From positions 1 through 39,715 of the forward strand of contig JAQVCW010000032.1 of assembly GCA_028689585.1 (NCBI GenBank): DNA of 39,715 nucleotides. The letters run 5' to 3'. The notes below the pieces were generated by a model. That model had not been told where the DNA came from and did not search any database. It saw nothing but the letters and a program-made list of their open reading frames with translations. Below, one piece after another: positions 24,701 through 34,700 of the stretch; position 1 is the first letter of the stretch; every line of letters begins with the position of its first letter. This stretch comes from Lachnospiraceae bacterium. GTDB taxonomy: Bacteria; Bacillota; Clostridia; Lachnospirales; Lachnospiraceae. Made by a program: the position numbers and the translations under genes.

Positions 24701-25328
24701 GGCATACGATATCGGCTTCGGCGGTGTTGACCATGTACTGGCTTCCGGACAGGATATCAACGTAATGGTATTCGATACTGAGGTATATTCCAATACAGGC
24801 GGACAGTCTTCTAAATCTACACAGCCGGGTGCTGTTGCACAGTTCGCTGCTGGCGGTAAAGAAGTGAAGAAGAAAGATATGGCTTCTATCGCAATGAGCT
24901 ACGGTTATGTATACGTTGCACAGATCGCTATGGGTGCTGACTACGCTCAGACCGTAAAAGCAATCGCAGAAGCAGAAGCTTATCCGGGACCATCTCTGAT
25001 CATTGCTTACGCTCCATGTATCAACCATGGTATCAAGAAGGGTATGGCAAAAGCTCAGACAGAAGAAGAACTGGCAGTTAAGTCAGGATACTGGCATTGC
25101 TTCCGCTTCAATCCTGCTCTCAAGGCAGAAGGAAAAGCTGCATTCACTCTGGATTCCAAGGCTCCTACAGAGGATATCATGGAATTCCTGGATGGAGAAG
25201 TTCGTTACAATTCTCTGAAACGTGCTAATCCGGAAAGAGCTAAGATGCTGTTCGAAAAGAACGCTGGCTACAACAAAGAAAGATACGAATATCTGAACAA
25301 ACTGATCACTCTTTACGGAGAGAACTAA
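21789..25328 (+). CDS. nifJ: Pyruvate:ferredoxin (flavodoxin) oxidoreductase
   Basis: This enzyme oxidises pyruvate to acetyl-CoA and CO2 and reduces ferredoxin, a central step of clostridial fermentation. At 1179 residues it is the full single-chain form with all domains fused: the transketolase-like pyrimidine domain with YPITPSSVMAE near residue 29, the gamma and delta domains, two 4Fe-4S motifs (CIQCNRCAYVCP about 693-704 and CTGCGSCANVCP about 749-760), a proximal cluster segment starting GACGGCGETPY (about 817), and the thiamine diphosphate site GDGWAYDIGFGG (about 967) with DTEVYSNTGGQSS. Codon choice is strikingly regular (AAC, ATC, CGT, GCA), unlike its neighbours, which points to very high expression. 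It has its own promoter and terminator. Confidence 0.98.
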   Translation: MARKMKTMDGNHAAAHASYAFTDVAAIYPITPSSVMAEATDEWATQGRLNMFGQTVQVTEMQSEAGAAGTVHGSLAAGALTTTYTASQGLLLMIPNLYKIAGERLPGVFNVSARALASHALSIFGDHSDVYACRQTGACMLCESSVQEVMDLTPVAHLAAIKGRLPFINFFDGFRTSHEIQKIEQWDYEDLKEMTDLDAVQAWRDQCLNPNHPCQRGSAQNPDIFFQAREACNPYYDAMPAIVQEYMDKVNAKIGTDYKLFNYYGAADAEHVIIAMGSVCDTIEETIDYLMAAGKKIGVVKVRLYRPFSAAALVEAIPATVKQISVLDRTKEPGAMGEPLYLDVVAALKGTKFEATPVFTGRYGLGSKDTTPAQIVAVYDNTTKAKFTIGIVDDVTNLSLELGAPLVTTPEGTINCKFWGLGADGTVGANKNSIKIIGDNTDMYAQAYFDYDSKKSGGVTMSHLRFGKKAIKSTYLIHKANFVACHNPSYVRKYNMVQELVDGGTFLLNCPWDMEGIEHHLPGQVKKFIADHGIKFYVIDGIKIGKEIGLGGRINTVLQSAFFKLANIIPEEQAIDLMKAAAKATYGRKGDKIVQMNYDAIDAGAKQVVEISVPDSWKNAADEGLDVKSATHGNKAAVDFVNNIQTKINAQEGNTLPVSAFKDYVDGTTPSGTAAYEKRGIAVDIPVWNPENCIQCNRCAYVCPHAVIRPIAMTDAELAAAPEGTKTLPMTGMADYKFAIVVSALDCTGCGSCANVCPGKKGAKALAMENMEANAACQAGFDYAVELPIKTDVIEKFKENTVKGSQFKQPLLEFSGACGGCGETPYAKLITQLFGDRMYIANATGCSSIWGNSSPSTPYTANAKGQGPAWSNSLFEDNAEFGYGMLLAQKAIREGLKAKVEDVVANGDNEAVKAAGQEWLDTFAVGAANGTATDKLVAALESCGCDKAQEILKNKDYLAKKSQWIFGGDGWAYDIGFGGVDHVLASGQDINVMVFDTEVYSNTGGQSSKSTQPGAVAQFAAGGKEVKKKDMASIAMSYGYVYVAQIAMGADYAQTVKAIAEAEAYPGPSLIIAYAPCINHGIKKGMAKAQTEEELAVKSGYWHCFRFNPALKAEGKAAFTLDSKAPTEDIMEFLDGEVRYNSLKRANPERAKMLFEKNAGYNKERYEYLNKLITLYGEN

Positions 25329-25357
25329 TCAGTTGAAACAGATCTAGGCAGATAAGA

Positions 25358-25400
25358 GCAGGTGCAGGTTATGCGAAAACATAGTCTGCACCTGCTTTTT
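25358..25400 (+). terminator. Terminator of the PFOR gene
   Basis: A perfect 10-base stem GCAGGTGCAG (25358-25367) with CTGCACCTGC (25386-25395) is followed by TTTTT. Confidence 0.9.
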
Positions 25401-25425
25401 ATATCAAATAAGGAAGGGGCAAAGA

Positions 25426-26343
25426 ATGATTGGATATCAGTTTGAGCCGTCGGAAGGAAGGCCCAGGCCGCTTTCAAAGGTAAAGGAGAAAGAAAGTGCC
25501 AATATTCTGTTGATGACGAAAGCAGAATTGATGGACTGGGATGCACCGATTCGCTATAGAAAGAACTTGATCAGCAGTATAGGTGAGGTGAAATACTGTA
25601 AACTGGACAGGATGAAGGGATGCCTGCAGGGAAGTATGCTGATTCCGGAAGGAATTGAACAGGAAGGGAAAGTCCATTTTGGTTTTTACGCGGATGATAC
25701 CCGGCTGGTTTTTATTGAAGAAGAAAAAGTGGTGGAGAAGCTGCTGGGAAAAATAGCGCAGCATTCTTATGAGGCCGGAAGTCTGAGGGAACTGCTTCTG
25801 GTTATTTTTGAGACGATCGTAGAGGATGATGTTCTGAATATTCAGAAAATAGAGGGCCAGCTATTCGATCTGGAAGAACAACTGATAAAGAGCGTGCCGG
25901 ATCACTTTAATGAGACTTTGATGAGATTTCGCAAGCGGCTGTCAGCTTATCATTCGTATTATCAGCAGTTGGTGAATATTGCGGATTCCATGCAGGATAC
26001 CATCGGCGGGGAGACTACGGAGACAGAGAGCATTGGATGGCAGCGGTATGGCTACAGGGTAGAACGTCTGCACAATTATGTGGAAACACTGCGGGAGTAT
26101 TTGATCCAGATCCGTGAAATGTATCAGTCCAGGATTCAGGAGCAGCAGAACCACGTTATGAGCCTGCTGACGGTTATTACCACAATATTTTTTCCATTGA
26201 CTCTGATCACAGGATGGTACGGAATGAACTTTTTGAATATGCCGGAGTTGGAGTCACAGTTTGGGTATCCGATGATGATCGGGACCAGTGCTTTGATCAT
26301 TTTGCTGGAGATCATCTATTTCAAAAAGAAGAAAATGTTCTGA
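25426..26343 (+). CDS. CorA family divalent cation transporter
   Basis: CorA-type proteins are pentameric Mg2+ or Co2+ channels. This one is 305 residues: a soluble N-terminal domain, a long helix (about 140-245) and two C-terminal membrane segments. The first (VITTIFFPLTLITGWY) ends in the diagnostic Gly266-Met267-Asn268 (YGMNF) and the second is followed by a basic KKKKMF tail. It is slightly shorter than typical CorA and fits the CmaX-like or short CorA group of Firmicutes. The ion is not determined by sequence. AAGGAAGG precedes ATG 25426. The gene follows the PFOR terminator, so it has its own weak promoter or relies on read-through. Confidence 0.92.
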   Translation: MIGYQFEPSEGRPRPLSKVKEKESANILLMTKAELMDWDAPIRYRKNLISSIGEVKYCKLDRMKGCLQGSMLIPEGIEQEGKVHFGFYADDTRLVFIEEEKVVEKLLGKIAQHSYEAGSLRELLLVIFETIVEDDVLNIQKIEGQLFDLEEQLIKSVPDHFNETLMRFRKRLSAYHSYYQQLVNIADSMQDTIGGETTETESIGWQRYGYRVERLHNYVETLREYLIQIREMYQSRIQEQQNHVMSLLTVITTIFFPLTLITGWYGMNFLNMPELESQFGYPMMIGTSALIILLEIIYFKKKKMF

Positions 26344-26439
26344 AATCAGAATAACCTTTAAAAGTAATGGTTCCTTTTCTTTTTTTAAAACGATTTTTGT
26401 GTTAAGATAAGACGATGTATGCATAAGGAGGAAACATAG

Positions 26440-29400
26440 ATGTATGGGCGAAAGAGACAGGAAGAGCTTGCAAGGCAGCAGGAGGCAGAACGGGAAGAAG
26501 CCGACCGTAAAATGGAAAATCTGAAGCAGAAGTATGAATTGCTGGGCGGGGCGGAAGAATCTCAGGATAATCAGGAAGAAGAGAACGGGACAGCCGGGAC
26601 AGAAGCTGCAGGAATGGAAAAAGAAGATACGGATGCCAGGCTGGCTCTTGCAGAACAGTATCATTACTTTGATGCGGTCAAGATGAGAGGCTCCCTTCAG
26701 CTTCCGATGCCAAATGTGACAAAAGGGGATGCTTTGATCAAACAGGGTAAAATGGTTTTGCAGGAAGTGTCCGAAGGCTTTGACCGGTTTGACGGAGATC
26801 CCAGACTGCTGGCAAGGGGAACCGGCGAGGCGGTGAACGGTGAGTTTTCTGTCACTTTGATCTGTTCCAGAACGGAAGTGCTCCATACAGACTGCGACTG
26901 TCCAAAGTGCCGGCGTTTGTCCTATAGCTGGTATCAGGAAAAAACGGGAAGCTGTATCTATGTGGCAGCCCTGATGCGTCTGACGGAGAATTATCTGCAA
27001 AAGCATAATATTGGCGATGCCACCGATATGAGAGGCAGCAGGCTGCTTTCTGTTTTCAGGGAAAAGAGGACCAATTCGCTGCGTTTAGAGCTGGATACAA
27101 AGGAGCAGCAGGAGAAGCTGTCCCTGGTTCCGCGGCTGGCGAAAAAAGAGGATGGCCTTGCTGTTTCCTTCAAGGTTGGAACGAAAAAATTGTTTGTGGT
27201 GAAAAAACTGGATGATTTCTGCAGAAATGTCAATAATTCTGCGGTAGATGTTTACGGAAGCAGTACAGAGATCAACCATGATATAGATAATTTTACAGAA
27301 GACGGAAGAAAATGGATCCATTTTATCAGCAGCATTGTGCAGGAAGAAGAAAAATTTCTGCAGAAGCTGCAGGAGGACCGCTATTACAGCGGGTATCAGA
27401 AAAGCAGCGTGGGTGCTGCCCTGAATCTGTTTGGCTGGCGTCTGGACCGTTTCTATGAGACACTGGGAGACGGTCTGGTGGAATATGAGGATAAGACAAA
27501 TCCCGCCAAGAAGAAAGAAACCCTGTGCTGCGGAGAGGGAAAACCAAAGCTTCAGGTCACGATTTCCGAAAATAAAATACAGGGACAGAAAGAATTTCAT
27601 GGAATTCAGGTAGATGGTGTCCTTCCGGAGCTTTTTGCCGGAGGGAATACTTCTTATTATGTCGAAGATGGTGCGCTCAAAAGGGTGGACGGTGAATTTA
27701 CGAAAAAACTGGACCCTCTGATGAGACTTGGAAACCACCGGGGATTTTCGGTTCAGGTGGGGCGTCATGGTCTGGCTGAATTTTATCATAAGGTACTTCC
27801 ACAACTGCAGGAAATTGCAGAGGTGACGGAGATCGATCCGGAAAAATTTCAGTCTTATCTGCCGCCGGAAGCGAATTTTACATTTTATCTGGATGCGGAT
27901 GAGAAAATAGCAACCTGCAGGCTCCATGCCGGCTATGGCAGCCGTGAGGTATCCGTGCTGGATCTGGCGAATCCCACGAAAAAAGAAAATCTGGAGGGAT
28001 TCCGGGAACGGGCCGGAGAGGAAGAAATGCTGTACCAGGCCATGCGCTGGTTCCCTTATATTGATCTGGAGGGAGATCAACTGCATACGGGGGAAGAGGA
28101 AGAAAATATTTACCGGCTGATGGAACAGGGAGTGGATAGCCTGCTGGAGCTTGGGGAGGTGCGCTGCACTAACCGGTTCCGCAATCGTCAGGTGATCCGC
28201 CGGGCCAGGGTATCCGTAGGAGTGTCGGTATCCAGCGGTCTGCTGAATCTGGACATTGCTACCGAGGATATTTCCAGAGAGGAGCTGCTGGATATCCTTG
28301 GAAGCTATCGGATGAAAAAGAAATACTACCGGATGAAGAGCGGAGAGTTTGTGGATCTGGAGGATGATTCTTTGAAAATGCTTTCCGAGATGATGGAGAC
28401 CATGCATATTTCCTCCAAAGAATTTCTGAAGGGAAATATCCATCTTCCGGCCTATCGTACCCTGTATCTGGATAAGCTTCTGGAAGAAAATGACAGCGTA
28501 TACAGCAGCAGGGACAGTCATTTCCGGAGTATGGTCAAGGGCTTCAAGACAGTCAGTGACGGCGATTTTGAAGTGCCCAAAAGCCTTTCCCGAATTATGC
28601 GGAAATATCAGAAAAACGGATATCAGTGGCTGCGCACCCTGGAAAGCTGGAAGTTTGGCGGGATTTTGGCGGATGATATGGGACTGGGAAAGACACTGCA
28701 GGTGATCGCGGTGCTGTTGGCAGCCCATCTGGAAAAGAAGGAAGGGACTTCTCTGGTGATCGCACCGGCATCGCTGGTCTTCAACTGGGGAGAGGAGCTG
28801 CACCGGTTCGCGCCCCAGCTTGCGGTGGCCCTGGTCACCGGTACCCAGGAAGAACGGAAAGCGATCCTGGAAAACAGCGGGAGCGTGGAGGTTCTGGTCA
28901 CTTCCTATGACCTGCTCAAAAGGGACATTGCGCTTTATGAAGATAAAATGTTTTTGTACGAGATCATTGATGAAGCCCAGTATATTAAAAATCATACCAC
29001 GGCTGCGGCCAAGTCAGTGAAGGTGATACAGAGCCGGATCCGCTATGCCCTGACCGGGACACCCATTGAAAACCGCCTCAGTGAGCTGTGGAGCATTTTT
29101 GACTATCTGATGCCGGGATTTTTGTACAGCTATGAGGTATTCAAAAAGGAAATCGAGCAGCCCATTGTGAAAAGCGAGGATGCAGATGCGCTGAAACGGC
29201 TGCAGAAAATGACAGGCCCGTTTATTCTGCGCCGGCTCAAGGAGCAGGTGCTGAAGGATCTTCCGGCAAAATTGGAGGAAGTGCGCTATGTGAAATTCGA
29301 TCAGGCCCAGCAGAGACTGTATGACGGTCAACTGGTGCATATGAAAGAAAATATTGCCAGCCAGAATGCAGAAGAATTCAATAAAAACCGTCTGCAGCTT

Positions 29401-30000
29401 CTTGCAGAGCTGACCAGACTTCGCCAGATCTGCTGCGATCCCATGCTGTGTTTTGAGGACTACAAGGGGGAGGCGGCGAAGGTAGAAGCCTGTGTGGAAC
29501 TGGTACAAAGCGCCATTGACGGCGGTCACAGGATCCTTTTATTCTCTCAGTTTACCTCCATGCTGGAGATATTGCAGAGACGGCTGGATCAGGAAAAAAT
29601 TGATTATTTTAAAATTATCGGAGATACCCCAAAGGAACAGAGGATACAACTGGTGAATCGATTCAACCAGGGCGTAGTGCCGGTATTTTTGATCTCTCTG
29701 AAGGCCGGCGGAGTAGGTCTGAACCTGACAGGAGCGGATGTGGTGATCCACTACGATCCCTGGTGGAATCTGGCGGCTCAAAACCAGGCCACAGACCGGG
29801 CACACCGCATCGGTCAGACCAGGAAGGTGACCGTATACCGGCTGATCGCCAAGAATACCATAGAAGAAAAAATCCTGAAGCTGCAGGAAACCAAGCGGGA
29901 TCTGGCGGATCAGGTAATCAACGGCGGCATCGGTCAACTGGGCGGCATGAGCCGGGAGGATTTCCTGTCCCTGCTGGACGGGACGGCTGCCGTGGAGTGA
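26440..30000 (+). CDS. SNF2 family helicase with bacterial SNF2-associated domain
   Basis: This 1186-residue protein is a Swi2/Snf2-type ATPase, a DNA or nucleoprotein translocase related to RapA. The N-terminal 60 residues are a charged coiled coil. A CDCPKCRRLSY...CIYVA segment near 152-180 looks like a diverged SWIM zinc finger (the usual final His is Tyr). The middle part (about 200-690) fits the bacterial SNF2-associated domain. The motor has Walker A DDMGLGKT (about 744-751), motif II DEAQ (about 844), LTGTPIENRLSELWSIFDYL, then the C-terminal lobe with LFSQFTSMLEILQRRL, KAGGVGLNLTGAD and DRAHRIGQTRKV. All are intact. AGGAGG precedes ATG 26440. The biological role of this bacterial subgroup is poorly known. 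Confidence 0.94.
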   Translation: MYGRKRQEELARQQEAEREEADRKMENLKQKYELLGGAEESQDNQEEENGTAGTEAAGMEKEDTDARLALAEQYHYFDAVKMRGSLQLPMPNVTKGDALIKQGKMVLQEVSEGFDRFDGDPRLLARGTGEAVNGEFSVTLICSRTEVLHTDCDCPKCRRLSYSWYQEKTGSCIYVAALMRLTENYLQKHNIGDATDMRGSRLLSVFREKRTNSLRLELDTKEQQEKLSLVPRLAKKEDGLAVSFKVGTKKLFVVKKLDDFCRNVNNSAVDVYGSSTEINHDIDNFTEDGRKWIHFISSIVQEEEKFLQKLQEDRYYSGYQKSSVGAALNLFGWRLDRFYETLGDGLVEYEDKTNPAKKKETLCCGEGKPKLQVTISENKIQGQKEFHGIQVDGVLPELFAGGNTSYYVEDGALKRVDGEFTKKLDPLMRLGNHRGFSVQVGRHGLAEFYHKVLPQLQEIAEVTEIDPEKFQSYLPPEANFTFYLDADEKIATCRLHAGYGSREVSVLDLANPTKKENLEGFRERAGEEEMLYQAMRWFPYIDLEGDQLHTGEEEENIYRLMEQGVDSLLELGEVRCTNRFRNRQVIRRARVSVGVSVSSGLLNLDIATEDISREELLDILGSYRMKKKYYRMKSGEFVDLEDDSLKMLSEMMETMHISSKEFLKGNIHLPAYRTLYLDKLLEENDSVYSSRDSHFRSMVKGFKTVSDGDFEVPKSLSRIMRKYQKNGYQWLRTLESWKFGGILADDMGLGKTLQVIAVLLAAHLEKKEGTSLVIAPASLVFNWGEELHRFAPQLAVALVTGTQEERKAILENSGSVEVLVTSYDLLKRDIALYEDKMFLYEIIDEAQYIKNHTTAAAKSVKVIQSRIRYALTGTPIENRLSELWSIFDYLMPGFLYSYEVFKKEIEQPIVKSEDADALKRLQKMTGPFILRRLKEQVLKDLPAKLEEVRYVKFDQAQQRLYDGQLVHMKENIASQNAEEFNKNRLQLLAELTRLRQICCDPMLCFEDYKGEAAKVEACVELVQSAIDGGHRILLFSQFTSMLEILQRRLDQEKIDYFKIIGDTPKEQRIQLVNRFNQGVVPVFLISLKAGGVGLNLTGADVVIHYDPWWNLAAQNQATDRAHRIGQTRKVTVYRLIAKNTIEEKILKLQETKRDLADQVINGGIGQLGGMSREDFLSLLDGTAAVE

Positions 30001-30053
30001 ACAGAAATCTGCTCTATTCTCTGGTTGATTAAATGCAGAGAAAAAGGTAGAAT

Positions 30054-30809
30054 ATGGAAGACAGGGATATTTTCAGACCGCAGAAAAAGGGACGCGGATC
30101 GGGACAATATACGGAGAAGACGGAGATTAGAATGGCATACAGGAGCAGAAACAGAAGAAACGGAACGGGAACGGATATTTTGACGGCGATTTTGCTGATC
30201 TTATTTATATTCAGTGCCTCGGTTGTGTTGATTTTAAATTTGAGATGGTTATACTATATAGATATCGAGGTGCTGGGACTGGCGAAAGAGACAGGAATGG
30301 ACCGGGCGGTGATCAGGGCAAATTATGATGCGCTGATTCAATACAATCAGTTCTGGTACAAGGGCGGTCTGATACTCCCTACTCTGGCGATGTCGGAGAC
30401 GGGGAGGATCCATTTCGTGGAAGTGAAGCGGATTTTTGCGGCGGTTCAGTATCTGTGTATGGGAAGCGGAGTGCTTTCACTGGCCGGAATGATCTGGAAG
30501 CGGAGAAAGAGACAGTTTGGCTATCTGCGGCTGGCGGGAATCCTGGCGCTGGTGGTGCCGGTGGTTCTTGGAATCCTGGCGGCGTTGAACTGGGAGAATT
30601 TTTTTGTTGCCTTCCATCACCTGTTTTTTAAAAATAATTACTGGATATTTGATCCGGCGAAGGATCCGGTGATCCTCATTCTGCCGGATGCCTTTTTCCT
30701 GCATTGTGCCATCGGCATTTTGCTGTGTATTTTGATCGGAAGCATATTGTGCTTCTGGAGATACCGCAGGAATAAGAGAAGGACTGCAGTGAGACGCAGA
30801 CGAAAATAA
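30054..30809 (+). CDS. DUF1461 (TIGR01906) integral membrane protein
   Basis: The product is 251 residues with four hydrophobic segments (about 42-65, 128-145, 158-180 and 218-240) and a very basic C-terminus. Features recalled from the DUF1461 family include FVEVKRIF after the first loop and FHHLFFKNNYWIFDP, then DPVILILPDAFF. The function of the family is not known. The start at 30054 follows AGAAAAAGG; an internal ATG at 30132 would give a 225-residue protein, closer to the usual length, so the start is uncertain. It is 53 bases downstream of the SNF2 gene and may be co-transcribed. Confidence 0.85.
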   Translation: MEDRDIFRPQKKGRGSGQYTEKTEIRMAYRSRNRRNGTGTDILTAILLILFIFSASVVLILNLRWLYYIDIEVLGLAKETGMDRAVIRANYDALIQYNQFWYKGGLILPTLAMSETGRIHFVEVKRIFAAVQYLCMGSGVLSLAGMIWKRRKRQFGYLRLAGILALVVPVVLGILAALNWENFFVAFHHLFFKNNYWIFDPAKDPVILILPDAFFLHCAIGILLCILIGSILCFWRYRRNKRRTAVRRRRK

Positions 30810-30850
30810 GAAGGAACAAAAGAAAGAAGAAACAAAAGAAAGGCGGGATC

Positions 30851-31732
30851 ATGATGTGGAATAAAAAGTCAGCCGCCGCTGCACTGGCGGCGGCAGGTAT
30901 ACTTGGCATGGGAAGTATGACATGGGCGGCAGATGCCCGGACAAAGGCAATGCAGCAGATGGAGACGATGTCCAGGGAAGAGAAAGTGGGACAGATGCTG
31001 ATGGTGACGCCGGCTCAGTTATGCGACGGCGCAGACTGGACTGCAAATGCGGATCTGGTAGTACAGAATATGAATCAGTATCATATCGGCGGGCTTATCT
31101 TATTTGATGAGGACCTGAAAAACACGGAGGCGGTCAGTGCGCTGGCGGCGGCGCTGGAAAAGAACTCGGATACGATACCGGCGCTGTTGGCGGCAGGGAT
31201 CGGCGGAAGACTGGAGACAGGATTTGCAAAACCGGCTGCAGGGGATGCTTCTGTGCTGGCGGTGGGGCAGTTGGCTTCGGGAGCGGATGTGGTCTGGGCC
31301 TATTCTCTGGCAGAGGAACCCGGAGAAGATCTGACTGCATTGGGACTGGCAGCTCTGCTCGCTCCGGGAGAGGGGACAGCGTTTGCGGTGGTGACCAATG
31401 ATAAGGCAAAAAATCCGCTGGATGATGGCAGGCCGGCTTCCATGGCAAAGAGCATGGTGACTGCCGAATTAAAAGAGAACCTGCAGTTTGACGGAATTGT
31501 GATGACGGATTCCCTGAGCATGGCTGCGGCCACGGAAAATTATGGCGGGGATATGGCTGCCATGTATGCCCTGCAGGCAGGAGCGGATATCCTGACGGCA
31601 CCGGCCAGTCCAGCCACCACCTGCAATGGAATCTTATCAGCGCTGGACGAACAACTGGTGACGGAAGAGCAGATCGATGCTTCTGTGCTGAAAATTCTCA
31701 CGATGAAAGCAGAGCTGGGCATCTGGCAGTGA
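30851..31732 (+). CDS. Secreted GH3-like protein, catalytically degenerate
   Basis: The 293-residue product has a signal peptide (AAALAAAGILGMGSMTWAA-DA, cleavage near residue 27) and then parts of the GH3 beta-N-acetylhexosaminidase fold: MSREEKVGQMLMVTP, YHIGGLILFDEDL, and near the end FDGIVMTDSLSMAAATENYG with the nucleophile-like Asp and ALQAGADILTAP. Key parts are missing. The usual DEEGG substrate segment reads AAGIGGR, and about 80-100 central residues including the KHFPGHGDT catalytic dyad are absent; family members have about 380-550 residues. It is open without frameshift, so it is more likely a diverged binding protein or pseudoenzyme than a fresh pseudogene. AAAGGCGGG precedes ATG 30851 (ATG 30854 also possible). 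Confidence 0.75.
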   Translation: MMWNKKSAAAALAAAGILGMGSMTWAADARTKAMQQMETMSREEKVGQMLMVTPAQLCDGADWTANADLVVQNMNQYHIGGLILFDEDLKNTEAVSALAAALEKNSDTIPALLAAGIGGRLETGFAKPAAGDASVLAVGQLASGADVVWAYSLAEEPGEDLTALGLAALLAPGEGTAFAVVTNDKAKNPLDDGRPASMAKSMVTAELKENLQFDGIVMTDSLSMAAATENYGGDMAAMYALQAGADILTAPASPATTCNGILSALDEQLVTEEQIDASVLKILTMKAELGIWQ

Positions 31733-31793
31733 TTTCCCGGAAGCATTCCTGAACCGAGAGAAGCACAATAATGAGACGAGGAGATTTAGAAAT

Positions 31794-34700
31794 ATGGACA
31801 TGAAAAAAATCCCTGCATATGAATTGATACAGCAGGAAACTATTCAGGATATCCAGTCTGTGGGATATCTGCTGAGACATAAAAAAAGCGGTGCAAGAGT
31901 GATGGTGCTGGAAAATGACGATGATAACAAGGTGTTTAACATCGCGTTTCGAACTACTCCCACCAACAGCACCGGTGTGGCTCATATCATGGAGCACAGC
32001 GTACTTTGCGGAAGCCGCAGATTTCCTTCCAAGGATCCTTTTGTGGAACTGGTGAAGGGGTCAATGAATACGTTTTTAAATGCCATGACCTATCCGGACA
32101 AGACCATGTTTCCGGTGGCAAGCTGCAATGATGTCGATTTTCACAATTTGATCCAGGTCTATCTGGATGCGGTATTTTTCCCGAATATTTATCAGAAAGA
32201 GGAGATTTTCCGCCAGGAGGGCTGGAGCTATCAGATTGAAAATCCGGAGGATGATCTGGTCTACAACGGGGTAGTCTATAATGAAATGAAAGGCGCCTAT
32301 TCTTCACCCGAGGATGTGCTGGAGCAGCAGATCATGTCTTCCCTGTTTCCGGATACCACTTATTTCTGGGAGTCCGGCGGCGATCCGGAAAATATACCGG
32401 ACTTGAGCTACGAAGAATTTCTGGCATTTCATAAAAAATATTATCATCCTTCCAACAGCTATATTTACCTCTATGGAAATATGGAGGCCGAAAGGCATCT
32501 GAACTGGATGGATCAGGAATATCTGGGCAGGTTTGAAAACGAAACGGTGGATTCTGAGATCAGGCTGCAAAAGCCCTTTGACGCTCCGGTGGAGGTTCAC
32601 CGGGAATATTCCATTACCCAGGGAGACACCCGGGAAGACAATACGTTTCTGGCTTATAATGTGGCGGTGGGCACCAGCCTGGATACCAGGCTGGCCAGTG
32701 CATTTGCGGTGCTGGAATACGCTCTGCTGGAAGCGCCGGGTGCTCCGCTGAAGGAAGCGCTGCTGGATGCCGGAATCGGCAAGGATATTATGAGCTCCTA
32801 CGACAGCGGAACCCGTCAGCCTGTGTTCTCTATTATTGCGAAAAATGCAAATGAAGAGGATCAGGAGCGGTTCTGCGGTCTGATACGACAGGAGCTGGGC
32901 CGTCTGGCAAACGAGGGAGTGGATAAAAATGCCATTCTGGCTGCGGTCAACATCATGGAATTCAAATTCAGAGAAGCGGATTACGGCGGCTTCCCCAAGG
33001 GGCTGATGTATGGCATTGATGTATTTGACAGTTGGCTCTATGATGATACCAGGCCATTTGATTACCTGAGACAACTGGCGGATTTTGATTTCCTGAAGCA
33101 GCAGGCCGGCACCGACTATTATGAAACCCTGATACGCAAATGGATTCTGGAAAATCCCCATACCTCCGTCGTGGTGATCGCACCTAAAAAGGGGCTTACC
33201 GCAGAAATGGAGCAGGAGGTGGCAGACCGTCTGAAAAAGAAAAAGGAACAGATGTCCCAGGCCCAGGTGCTGCATCTGATTGAAAAGACAAAGCAGCTTC
33301 GGGCATTTCAGGAAACTCCGTCTACCCAGGAGGAGCTGCAGATGATTCCCATGCTCTCCAGAGCAGATCTGAAACAAGAAGCGGCTCCGCTGAAAAATGA
33401 AGTCCACAACTGGAATGGAAATCTGGTTCTCCGCCATGATTATCAGACCAACGGAATTGCATATATGACCATTTTACTGAATGCTTCCGGCGTTTCCAGA
33501 GAGGATCTGCCCTATCTTGGCATTTTGAAAAATGTGATTGGCATGGTGGATACACAACACTACAGTTATGGGGAGCTTTATAACCAGATCAATCAGAACA
33601 CAGGCGGCATCACACCGGGAATCAGCGTATTTCCCAATGAGAAGGAGCCGGATCACCTGAAAGCAGCTTTCGGTATTCAGGTTCGTACCTTATATGACAA
33701 GATGGAATATTCTTTCCGCATGATAGAGGAGATGCTCTTTACCTCCAATCTGGAACAGGAAAAGCGTTTGGAAGAAATCCTCCGCAAGCTGAAATCCAGA
33801 ACCTCGGCGCAGTTGAATTCTTCCGGAAATGCCACGGCAGCAGTGCGGGCCATGTCTTATTTCTCCGTGTCCAGCCTGTTTAACGACTGTGTCAGCGGAG
33901 TGGAATTTTATAAAACAGTGGAAATGCTGGAAAAGCAGTTCCAGGAGAAAAAAGAGCTGCTGAAGCAGAAGCTGAGAAGTATTCTGGAAAAGCTGCTTGA
34001 CAAAAATGGCCTGGTGATCAGTTTTACCGGAACCGCCGGGGCGCTGGAGCAGATCCGGCCCCAGGTAGAGCATCTGCAGGAGAAGCTGGCGCAGGCAAAG
34101 GCAGGGCTTCAGAATGCGGAGCTGGCGCAGGCAAAGACAGGGCTTCAGAAAGCGGAGCTGGCGCAGGCGAAGGCAGGGCTTCAGAATGCGGAAGCTGCCA
34201 TGCCAAAAGACGGCCTCTCCTGGTTTGAGCCGATGGAAACAAGCCGGAAAAACGAAGGCTTTCTCACGCCGGCCAAGATTCAGTATGTGGCCCGCAGTGG
34301 AAATTTCAGGACGGCAGGCTATCAATACAATGGCGCTCTGCGGGTGCTGAAGGTAATCTTAAGCTATGAATATCTGTGGAGCAATGTCCGGGTGATCGGC
34401 GGTGCCTATGGCTGCAGCAGCGGCTTCGGGCACAATGGCGATACCTATTTTGCATCCTACCGTGATCCGCAGATGAAAAAAACCAATGAGGTATACGAGG
34501 GCATTCCGGAATATCTGAGGAATTTCACTGTGGAAGACAGGGATATGACCAAATATGTCATCGGAACCGTGGGAGATATGGACACCCCTCTGCCTCCGGT
34601 AACCATGGGAAAACGTTCTCTGAACGCATATCTGAGTGAGATGACCATGGAAAACATACAAAAAGACCGGGACGAGGTGCTAAATGCCACCCAGGAGGAT

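Noticed and set aside
27085-28995. A 636-codon minus-strand frame antisense to the SNF2 gene
   Set aside because: It mirrors codon bias of the sense gene, has no ribosome site and no recognisable domain; the sense frame has all SNF2 motifs.
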